Source: Bacillota bacterium
GTDB taxonomy: Bacteria; Bacillota_A; Clostridia; Lachnospirales; WQUN01
Assembly: GCA_009786175.1 (NCBI GenBank)
Contig: WQTQ01000224.1
Coordinates: 1-36,451, forward strand
Length of the DNA stretch: 36,451 bases
Direction: 5' to 3'
Translations under genes and position numbers: made by a program
Notes under the pieces: generated by a model
Told to the model about the DNA's origin: nothing
Database searches by the model: none
Seen by the model: only the letters and a program-made list of their open reading frames with translations
In this document: positions 14,601 through 21,693 of the stretch, piece by piece
How positions within the stretch are numbered: position 1 is the first letter of the stretch
How the letters are laid out: the number at the start of each line of letters is the position of its first letter

Positions 14601-16978
14601 CTTGTACTAAATCTTAATTGTCTTGCCCAGCGTGCAGGCAGCCACAATTCAAGGTCTGCGCCGTTTGTAGCTGTTATTGTCACATCTGTTCTTGGCGCGA
14701 TTTGTATTGCGTGATTAAGCGGGTTTGCGTCGGTTACATTGCGCACCCTGCCAAATACAAACCCTGCCGCAGTTGTGGCGGCATTGTTTTGTATAACAAA
14801 TTCGTGGCGGGTGTTATTGTATATTGTTAATGAACGCCCCGGCGTTAAAGTTATACGGTGTAAAGGTGTTTCTTGTGCGCGGGAAATACGGAAGTGTACC
14901 CCGTACCATTCCGCAGGAAATATTATAGAAGGCGTAATACCGTTTGGTACCGGCGCAACCACCATCCGTTGGTTTGCAGGTATCTCTATGGTCCCCAGCC
15001 CACGCTGGCCAAAAGCGGAAATGTTGTTACCTGTAGAATATATTACATATTCTAAAACATTTGCGCCCTGTCTTACGCTGCGCCTGGTTTCATTTTGTAG
15101 ATTAAAGCTGTTAACATAATGTCTGCTGCGGTTTTCTATTTGTGTTGGCCATGTAACATTTAAGCGGAATAGGGCAGGGGAATCGGATTCTTGCAATTCA
15201 AGCCCATTTTCAAGATAGAATTTTGGTATTTGAAGGGTTATTTCATCATCACCGGAGTTGGTGATAATCGCAGACTCACCTTCTGCAAATATAATGCTGC
15301 TGCCGACATCTACGGTGCCAAAGGTATCAATGTCACCGTCATAATAGCGTACAAAATCCAGTGCGGCATCTCTTACACCGCGCTCTACAAAGGTTAAAAC
15401 ACCAACAGAGTCTTCACCGGTATAACTTACATAAACGGATTGCCCCGGCTGAAGTACGTGACGTACTACAGCAACAGAATCACCAGAAGTTGCCGTAATT
15501 TCTTCGATACCGGCAAACCGCACAATTAGCTGCTCTGCGGCCTCTACAGCGGTTATTGTAATTTCTGCTCCGCTTTGAAGGGTCAAATTTACCGTTCTGC
15601 GCGGTACGGCTTCTATTGTGTTGAATGTAACTTGGTCATCCAAAACGGTGGAATAGTCTATTGTAAAGCCCTGTGTAATATCCGACGAACTAATGGAAAC
15701 GGTGTAAGAACTATGGGGATGACTGTTGTAAAGGGTTAGTGAACCCTGTCCCGGTTCCAAAATGTATCGGGCCAACGCCCCGGCAGCGGCCGGTTGGGAT
15801 GTTATTTCGTCAATATCCGGGAAGCTGATTGTCAAAAGCGTTTCAGATTCAGCTATTGTAACTGTAGTTTGGGCCCCTGCCTGTAAAGTTAATGTCATGC
15901 TGTCACCCGGGGCAATTTCTCTTATGCCAAATGTTGCATCATCGTTTAGAAGTGTTACGTATTCAATGGTAAAACCATACTCTTCCTCTGGGCAGCGGAT
16001 AAACACCGAATGAGGGCGATGGGTATCGTTGTTGGTAATTATTAGCGAACTGCCGCTTTGCAATGTTTGATATATTGGCGCAACCGTACCGTAACCAACG
16101 CGAATATATTCAAGCCATGCGCTTGGGAAGAACATTTCCCCATCTAAAATAGGGGTTATGGTAATAGAATGACGGCTTCCCAGTTGTATCTGGTTGGTAT
16201 CCCTTTCCCCATGGCTTGTTACATGGCCGTCACGCCCACGGGTAATGTATTCGAAAGCGAAGGTAGAACCGGTAACAGGCGGCTCTATACGCAATGTATA
16301 GGATCTGTCACTTGTATTAGATAGGGTGTACGCTTGCCCTGCCAGCAAATCTATGGTGTGAATTGCAGGCTGCGCAAGGTTTTCTATGTCAATATAATTT
16401 GCCAAACGGCTTGGGAAGTACACAGATGTTTCACGCAGTGCGGCGGTAACAGTAATAGAGCCGCCAAACGGGATACTGATTTGCGGCAGTCTGACTTCAC
16501 GTGCAAAATCTGTACTGTGGCCCGCCCGGTTAAACACAGCATAATCGAAGCTTGACAGCTGATGGGTACGTATGTGTAGGTTTGCGCTGTGATTATTGGC
16601 AAAATTTACAGTTTGACCAACGGGGATATTAACGCGGCGCAGTGCGGAACCTGCCCTTGAACTAAGCCTTATCCGGGACGAATCGAAAGACACGGACAGC
16701 GGCGCAAGTGGCGTAACGGCCACGCCCCCCCGTCCGCTTACGGAAAAACGCCCGGAGCCGGTGCCAAAGCGTGTTATTTCACCTTCCGCATCCCAGGCCA
16801 CAATGTCATACCTGCCTGTGCCTGTAACGTTTACATGGGAAATAACCCTTGCGTCTATGCCTGTAAACTCGTACACATTACCGGGCTGCAATGTGCGGCT
16901 GGTTTGTGACGCATAAACTGCTGTCGGGGCCAAAAGCACCAATGCAAAAGCACACAAAGTTAATAAAATATGTCTCAT
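14597..16978 (-). CDS. Secreted beta-rich tandem-repeat protein, unknown function
   Basis: A 793-residue exported protein with a Sec signal peptide (MRHILLTLCAFALVLLAPTAVYA, cut after VYA). The mature part is built of about seven diverged repeats of ~100 residues. Each starts with a line like L-x-x-G-x-x-x-x-x-x-N, contains a threonine-rich strand such as ITITAVE or TVTIAE, and ends near F-P-x-x-W-x-x-x-I (FPSRLANYI, FPSAWLEYI, FPAEWYGVHF, LPARWARQL). No LPXTG, lipobox, SLH or transmembrane anchor was seen, so it may be released or held noncovalently. It is the first gene of the operon with the APC permease and TrhP. I do not recognise the family; a surface-layer or binding role is a guess. 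Start ATG 16978 has a distant AAAGGGATGAG site. Confidence 0.8.
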   Translation of the reverse strand: MRHILLTLCAFALVLLAPTAVYASQTSRTLQPGNVYEFTGIDARVISHVNVTGTGRYDIVAWDAEGEITRFGTGSGRFSVSGRGGVAVTPLAPLSVSFDSSRIRLSSRAGSALRRVNIPVGQTVNFANNHSANLHIRTHQLSSFDYAVFNRAGHSTDFAREVRLPQISIPFGGSITVTAALRETSVYFPSRLANYIDIENLAQPAIHTIDLLAGQAYTLSNTSDRSYTLRIEPPVTGSTFAFEYITRGRDGHVTSHGERDTNQIQLGSRHSITITPILDGEMFFPSAWLEYIRVGYGTVAPIYQTLQSGSSLIITNNDTHRPHSVFIRCPEEEYGFTIEYVTLLNDDATFGIREIAPGDSMTLTLQAGAQTTVTIAESETLLTISFPDIDEITSQPAAAGALARYILEPGQGSLTLYNSHPHSSYTVSISSSDITQGFTIDYSTVLDDQVTFNTIEAVPRRTVNLTLQSGAEITITAVEAAEQLIVRFAGIEEITATSGDSVAVVRHVLQPGQSVYVSYTGEDSVGVLTFVERGVRDAALDFVRYYDGDIDTFGTVDVGSSIIFAEGESAIITNSGDDEITLQIPKFYLENGLELQESDSPALFRLNVTWPTQIENRSRHYVNSFNLQNETRRSVRQGANVLEYVIYSTGNNISAFGQRGLGTIEIPANQRMVVAPVPNGITPSIIFPAEWYGVHFRISRAQETPLHRITLTPGRSLTIYNNTRHEFVIQNNAATTAAGFVFGRVRNVTDANPLNHAIQIAPRTDVTITATNGADLELWLPARWARQLRFSTR

Positions 16979-17033
16979 AGAAATAGACTCATCCCTTTCT
17001 GTTAAAGCTGCAATAAAGCAGGCAGCTTATGTA

Positions 17034-17070
17034 TATAGTCACTATACCACGAAACATGCCACATTTACAA
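17034..17070 (-). promoter_or_regulatory. Promoter with overlapping inverted repeat for the secreted repeat protein operon
   Basis: On the minus strand TTGTAA (17065-17070), an 18-base spacer and TATAGT (17041-17046). The -10 box forms one arm of TATAGT-C-ACTATA (17034-17046), a possible operator. Just downstream, the leader has a seven-base hairpin (17005-17011 with 17022-17028). Confidence 0.5.
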
Positions 17071-17117
17071 GGTTCATTCTATGAAGTTTTTACCATTTTT
17101 GTAGTAAAGTTCAGCTA

Positions 17118-17192
17118 CTCACAGAGGCACAGAGTTCACAGAGATAATTCATTAATTTTTTTCTTCCTTTGTGTCCTCTGTGCCTCCGTGAG
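17118..17192. repeat. Intergenic inverted repeat of the CACAGAGGCACAGAG type
   Basis: Left arm CTCACAGAGGCACAGAG (17118-17134) pairs with CTCTGTGCCTCCGTGAG (17176-17192) with one G-T mismatch. A second, weaker nine-base pairing lies inside, leaving a ~23-base AT-rich loop. Similar sequences are dispersed in many unrelated genomes. It is noncoding here, between the repeat-protein operon and the GH43 gene. Confidence 0.75.
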
Positions 17193-17226
17193 GAATATTT
17201 TTTACACCAATCGCGATTAACAAACT

Positions 17227-17248
17227 TACCCCCTGATATCAGGGGGTA
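17227..17248. repeat. Palindromic repeat, short perfect form, copy 3
   Basis: A 22-base perfect palindrome with core CCCCCTGATATCAGGGGG and TA/TA outer bases, without the loop of the long forms. It sits 20 bases downstream of the end of the minus-strand GH43 gene. It has no T-run, so it is not a standard terminator, though a hairpin in the 3' end of that transcript is likely. Confidence 0.9.
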
Positions 17249-17268
17249 GCTGCAATTTGCCGTACTGT

Positions 17269-18219
17269 TTAGTCGTTTTTATTGGGCACGCCAAATATCG
17301 GATAACCTCTGTCATCAAAAGTAAATGCCTGTACGCAAGTATGTCTGTCCGGGTTGTCCAGCGGGCTGCCTACTATTTCAGTATAATCTCTTGCGTGGAA
17401 TACAATCAGCGGCGTTTCTCCGTCTTCAGCAACGGTGAAACTATTGTGCCCCGGGCCGTATTTGCCATTGTCTACACAAGAGCCAAATACCGGGGTTTCA
17501 CTTTTTGTCCAAGAGCTTGCATCAAGAAGGTTACTGTCTGCCATAGCCGTTAGAAGACCGACACAGTATTCGATGCCGGTTGCGTTTGCGGAATACGCAA
17601 TAAAAATTTTGTCGCCGTGTTTTAAAACTGCCGGACCTTCTGCAACCGGAATTACCGAACACTCCCAATCGTATTCGGGTTTCACAAGCATAACCGGTTT
17701 TGTTTTAAGGGTCCATGGGTTTTCCATTTCGGCAATGTAAATATTAGAATTGCCGCGTATTTCCGGGTCTTTTTGCGCCCAGCAATAGTATGTTTTGCCG
17801 TTGTGTACAAAAACTGTTGCGTCTAGGCAGAAACTCTCCATTCCGGTTTTAATTTCCCCTTTTTCCACCCATTCACCCATGGGGTCGGCGGCCTCTAAAG
17901 CATACATGCGATGCTGGAATGTGTTGTGAGTTTTATGACCCTCTGTTGTATGGGCTGCCGCAAAATAAATATACCACTTTCCCTGTAGATAATGTATTTC
18001 CGGTGCCCAAATAAGTTGGCTTGCAGGCCCGGAATCATGCTTTTTCCATACAGTTATTGGCTGTGCAGCTGCCAATTCTGCAATGGTGTCGGCAACCCTT
18101 AGTTCAATCAAGTCAAAAGCCGGAACACTGGCAGTAAAATAATATTTGCCATTTGTGTGACGATAAATAAATGGGTCTGCCCTTTGAGGGATAAGCGGAG
18201 TTGGATAAACACACGTCAT
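17269..18219 (-). CDS. GH43 exo-alpha-L-arabinofuranosidase-like glycosidase (cytoplasmic)
   Basis: A 316-residue enzyme without a signal peptide, so intracellular. It is a single five-bladed propeller of family GH43. The catalytic base is D15 in RADPFIYRH, the pKa-modulating aspartate is D133 in CLDATVFVH, and the general acid is E194 in VAEGPAVL. The opening ADPFIYRHTNGKYYFTASVP and SQLIWAPEIHYLQGKWYIYFAAAH resemble the exo-1,5-alpha-L-arabinofuranosidase group (GH43_26 type, as I remember it). It would release arabinose from imported arabino-oligosaccharides. It is divergent from the GH2/ABC operon, sharing a 166-base intergenic region. Start ATG 18219 has AAGGATG upstream on the minus strand. 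Confidence 0.87.
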   Translation of the reverse strand: MTCVYPTPLIPQRADPFIYRHTNGKYYFTASVPAFDLIELRVADTIAELAAAQPITVWKKHDSGPASQLIWAPEIHYLQGKWYIYFAAAHTTEGHKTHNTFQHRMYALEAADPMGEWVEKGEIKTGMESFCLDATVFVHNGKTYYCWAQKDPEIRGNSNIYIAEMENPWTLKTKPVMLVKPEYDWECSVIPVAEGPAVLKHGDKIFIAYSANATGIEYCVGLLTAMADSNLLDASSWTKSETPVFGSCVDNGKYGPGHNSFTVAEDGETPLIVFHARDYTEIVGSPLDNPDRHTCVQAFTFDDRGYPIFGVPNKND

Positions 18220-18267
18220 ACTTTCACATCCTTTTTTGGAACGCGCACATGCGCGCTTTATATTGCA

Positions 18268-18296
18268 AGTTTAAGCTATAAAAGCCCGGTTGTAAA
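18268..18296 (-). promoter_or_regulatory. Possible promoter of the divergent GH43 gene
   Basis: On the minus strand TTTACA (18291-18296), a 17-base spacer and TAAACT (18268-18273). It is followed in the leader by a small GC-rich inverted repeat, CGCGCA/TGCGCG (near 18242-18255). The match is moderate. Confidence 0.4.
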
Positions 18297-18313
18297 TTCC
18301 TAATTGCACAGTG

Positions 18314-18341
18314 TTGACAGGACATAAATACTTAGTAAAAT
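18314..18341 (+). promoter_or_regulatory. Promoter of the GH2/ABC importer operon
   Basis: TTGACA (18314-18319), a 16-base spacer and TAAAAT (18336-18341), 45 bases before the GH2 start. No other convincing promoter was seen up to 26150, so it may drive the whole first half of the operon. No clear catabolite (cre) site was recognised. Confidence 0.6.
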
Positions 18342-18385
18342 ATACACATGACAATTTTATGACAAAAATAAATTAAAAGGCGGTA

Positions 18386-20179
18386 ATGAAAATGAACAAC
18401 CTACCACGTCCGGAGTATCCACGTCCGCAATTTGTAAGGGATTTGTGGCTTAACTTAAATGGAGAATGGAACTTTGAGCTTGACAAAATTAACGAGGGTA
18501 TGAAAAACAAATGGTTTGAAAACCCAAACTTCTCTGCAAAAATTCAAGTGCCCTTTGCGTACCAGTCAAAACTTAGCCAAGCGGAGTGTAAAGAATTTTC
18601 TGATTGGTGCTGGTATAACCGTGAATTTACAGTACCCGCAGAAATGTTGGGCAAGCAAATTATTTTGCACTTTGGCGCGGTAGATTATCAAACATGGGTA
18701 TATTTAAACGGTAAGCCGGTAGGCACACACGAAGGCGGTCATACGGCATTCAGTTTTGATATAACTCCGTATTTATCCGATAAAAATAAGCAATCTCTAA
18801 CTCTGCGGGTATACGACCCCCTAAAAGATGAAACAATCCCCCGCGGCAAGCAGTTTTGGGAAGAAAAATCCGCAGGTATTTGGTATACCCAAACCACAGG
18901 AATCTGGCAAACCGTATGGTTGGAAGCCGTAGAAGAAGTACACATTAAAAATGTACGCTTTACACCGGATATAGACAAAGGTACTGTTGTGGTTGAAGCA
19001 AATCTGTCCGGCTGCTGTATAAACGCAATGCTGGATATTGCAATTTTGTACAAAGGTGAGCAGCTTATCCAAAGTAGCCTTAAAGTTACCGGTTCATATG
19101 TAAGGCAGGAGTTTGAGCTTTACAACAGGACAATTTTCCGCTCCGGTTTCCATGGCGGCGGCATGGCATGGTCCCCGGAACATCCTAACCTTTTTGACGT
19201 AAACCTGCGCCTTACCACGCCAAGCGGTACCGTTGACAATGTTAGCTCCTACTTTGGGCTGCGTAAAATCCACACAGAAAACGGCAAAGTGTATCTAAAC
19301 AACAGGCCATACTACCAAAAATTAGTACTGGACCAAGGCTACTGGCCGGGCGGGCTTTTGACTGCCCCAACCGACGAGGATTTGAAAAAAGATATAGTTT
19401 TATCGAAAGAAATGGGATTTAACGGCTGCCGCAAACACCAAAAAGTAGAAGACCCGCGGTTTTTATACTGGGCAGATAAATTGGGATACTTGGTTTGGGG
19501 GGAATGCGCCGCATCTCCGTGCTTTAGCGAAGAAGCCGTCGCCCGCCTTACAAAAGAGTGGATAGAAATTATCGAGCGCGACTACAACCACCCTTCAATT
19601 GTAACTTGGGTACCCATTAACGAAAGCTGGGGCGTGCCAAATGTAGAGTACAGCAAGCAACAGCAGTACCATACGCTGGCCATGTATTATCTGATAAAAT
19701 CCCTTGACCCAACACGTCTGGTAATTTCCAACGACGGCTGGGAAATGACAAAAACAGATATTTTGGCAATCCATAACTATAACCATGGCCACAAAGACGA
19801 AACACGAAAATACGAAATTTACAAACAGAACCTTTCCACAAAAGAAGACCTGATAAACTCTAAACCCGCGGCAAGAAATTTGTATGTACAAGGCTTCGAG
19901 TACCAAGGCGAGCCAATTTTGCTAACTGAATATGGCGGAATTGCATACAAACTTGATGGCAGCGAGGGCTGGGGCTATACCATGGTACAAAGCGAAGAGC
20001 AGCTTTTGGAAGACTATGCCCGCATAATGGACGCGGTATTCGCGTCAAAAGCATTGCACGGCTTCTGTTATACACAGCTTACAGACGTAGAGCAGGAAAT
20101 AAACGGTCTTTTAACATATGACCGTAAGCCTAAATGTGACCCTGCAAAACTACGTGAGCTAAACAGCCCCAAGCGATAA
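18386..20179 (+). CDS. GH2 glycoside hydrolase, probable beta-galactosidase type (cytoplasmic)
   Basis: A 597-residue family GH2 enzyme without a signal peptide. Residues ~20-180 form the sugar-binding jelly roll (LNGEWNFEL, WYNREFTVP, VYLNGKPVGTHEGGHTAFSFDI), ~185-295 the immunoglobulin-like domain, and ~300-597 the TIM barrel. The acid/base is E413 in VPINESWG and the nucleophile is E515 in LLTEYGG. It would act on short oligosaccharides after import; beta-galactosidase, beta-glucuronidase or a related exo-activity cannot be told apart by eye, but beta-galactosidase would suit an arabinogalactan substrate. AAAAGGCGG precedes ATG 18386. The GH43 lipoprotein gene starts 3 bases after its stop, so it opens the operon. 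Confidence 0.9.
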   Translation: MKMNNLPRPEYPRPQFVRDLWLNLNGEWNFELDKINEGMKNKWFENPNFSAKIQVPFAYQSKLSQAECKEFSDWCWYNREFTVPAEMLGKQIILHFGAVDYQTWVYLNGKPVGTHEGGHTAFSFDITPYLSDKNKQSLTLRVYDPLKDETIPRGKQFWEEKSAGIWYTQTTGIWQTVWLEAVEEVHIKNVRFTPDIDKGTVVVEANLSGCCINAMLDIAILYKGEQLIQSSLKVTGSYVRQEFELYNRTIFRSGFHGGGMAWSPEHPNLFDVNLRLTTPSGTVDNVSSYFGLRKIHTENGKVYLNNRPYYQKLVLDQGYWPGGLLTAPTDEDLKKDIVLSKEMGFNGCRKHQKVEDPRFLYWADKLGYLVWGECAASPCFSEEAVARLTKEWIEIIERDYNHPSIVTWVPINESWGVPNVEYSKQQQYHTLAMYYLIKSLDPTRLVISNDGWEMTKTDILAIHNYNHGHKDETRKYEIYKQNLSTKEDLINSKPAARNLYVQGFEYQGEPILLTEYGGIAYKLDGSEGWGYTMVQSEEQLLEDYARIMDAVFASKALHGFCYTQLTDVEQEINGLLTYDRKPKCDPAKLRELNSPKR

Positions 20180-20182
20180 CTT

Positions 20183-21691
20183 ATGAAGGCAGGCGAAAAA
20201 TTACTTCTGAGCTTAATTGCCTTTGGCGTATTAATTTTTGCGGTAACCGCCTGCGGCGGCCGGGAATACAAAATATACCCAAACGAACCGCAAGAGCATT
20301 TAACTTTACTGACGGAACAGGAGGCGAGTGCGTTGTTTTATACAAACCCGGTGGGCGTTGTGCAAATTGGCGACCCGTTTGTGCTGTTGTCCGACGACGG
20401 ATATTTCTACATGTATGCCACATCCGGCGGCGGCAGTTTTACCGGCTGGCGTTCGCCGGACATGGTTAATTGGACACGTCTTGGCGTTGTTTTTCAGCCC
20501 CCGCGCGACCACTGGGGTATGGCAGATTATTGGGCCCCGGAGGTATTGTTCCACAATGGGCGGTACTACATGTTTTACTCTGCCCGCTGGCGCGAAAACG
20601 GCAGCCTTCGTATTGGCGTGGCTGTAAGCGACAGCCCGGCAGGGCCATTTGTAGACGCGCTGGACAGGCCGCTGTTTGACTTTGGCTGGGCGGCAATTGA
20701 CGGGCATTCGTTCATAGACGATTGCGGCACGGTATATTTGTATTTTTCCCGGGATTGCAGCGAGAATGTAATAAACGGAATACACGAAAGCCACATTTAC
20801 GTTGTAACACTGTCTGACGATTTGCTAAGCGTAACATCCGACCCTATTTTCCTGCTTGCCCCAACACAATCTTGGGAAGCGCGGGGGACATGGCGTTGGA
20901 ACGAAGGCCCGTGGGTAATAAAACATGAAGGAATATACTACCTTATGTATTCCGCAAATTATTTTGCCAGCCGGGAATACAGTGTTGGATATGCGACCTC
21001 GGACAACCCGCTTGGCCCATTTGTAAAGCATGATTTAAACCCGATTTTGCATGCCCAGGCCGGTTGGACTCATGTTTCCGGCCCGGGACACCACAGTGTT
21101 GTGCGTTCGCGGGACGGGCGGGAATTATTTGCCGTTTATCATACCCACACAAACCCCGCAAACCCAAGCGGCAACCGCCAGGTTCAAATTGACAGGATGG
21201 GTTTTAGAAGTGACGGCACGCTGTTTATAAACGGGCCAACCGCAAGCCCTATGCCAATGCCTTCTACGGAAGACGGCTTTAGGAACATCGCAATGGAAGC
21301 AGCTGTGGAAGCAAGTTCTGCCCGCCACCGGGAACAATTTATTATAGATGGGGCCATAGGAATTGACCCCCGTCATAATCACTACGATTGGATAAGCGAT
21401 GACAGAGGCCCTCAAACTATAACCCTAAGGTGGGACAGGCCTTTTGAGATAACTGCGGTTATGGCATTCCCCGGGGTGGGGATGCAAGCCGTGCCACTGA
21501 GAGTACGCGTAAACTCCGTTGGCGGCGCGGGTATGGAAGAAATAATTGAACCGCCAATTATCCCCGGTGCGGCGGCAATAGCCGCGTTCGAGCCCAGGGC
21601 AGCGGATTATGTCACAATTACGGTATACCCCCATAGAGATAATATCCCCGTACGCTTGTCGGAAATTTTTGTACTGGGCAGGGAGATTTAG
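20183..21691 (+). CDS. GH43 lipoprotein with C-terminal discoidin-like domain
   Basis: A 502-residue surface lipoprotein: signal peptide with lipobox VTAC, lipidated C24. The GH43 propeller spans ~55-350, with catalytic D64 (QIGDPFVL), D173 (AIDGHSF) and E241 (NEGPWVI). The C-terminal ~130 residues (NIAMEAAVEASSARH, DWISDDRGPQTITLRW, YVTITVYP) look like an F5/8 type C sugar-binding domain. It probably trims arabinose or xylose units from the polymer at the cell surface so the importers can take the products. It sits between the cytoplasmic GH2 and the first binding protein, 2 bases from the latter. The exact linkage specificity cannot be assigned. Confidence 0.87.
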   Translation: MKAGEKLLLSLIAFGVLIFAVTACGGREYKIYPNEPQEHLTLLTEQEASALFYTNPVGVVQIGDPFVLLSDDGYFYMYATSGGGSFTGWRSPDMVNWTRLGVVFQPPRDHWGMADYWAPEVLFHNGRYYMFYSARWRENGSLRIGVAVSDSPAGPFVDALDRPLFDFGWAAIDGHSFIDDCGTVYLYFSRDCSENVINGIHESHIYVVTLSDDLLSVTSDPIFLLAPTQSWEARGTWRWNEGPWVIKHEGIYYLMYSANYFASREYSVGYATSDNPLGPFVKHDLNPILHAQAGWTHVSGPGHHSVVRSRDGRELFAVYHTHTNPANPSGNRQVQIDRMGFRSDGTLFINGPTASPMPMPSTEDGFRNIAMEAAVEASSARHREQFIIDGAIGIDPRHNHYDWISDDRGPQTITLRWDRPFEITAVMAFPGVGMQAVPLRVRVNSVGGAGMEEIIEPPIIPGAAAIAAFEPRAADYVTITVYPHRDNIPVRLSEIFVLGREI

Positions 21692-21693
21692 TC

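Noticed and set aside
17227..17248. Palindrome as a standard rho-independent terminator
   Set aside because: No T-run follows on either strand at this copy or at 26159-26180; only copy 2 (11491-11532) has a T-run close by.
18220..18385. Catabolite repression (cre) site in the divergent GH43/GH2 spacer
   Set aside because: No stretch matches the cre consensus well enough by eye.
20306..20794. Open frames on both strands inside the GH43 lipoprotein gene
   Set aside because: They are rich in basic, Ala and Pro residues typical of GC-rich shadow frames and lack ribosome binding sites; the GH43 frame has catalytic motifs and a signal peptide.
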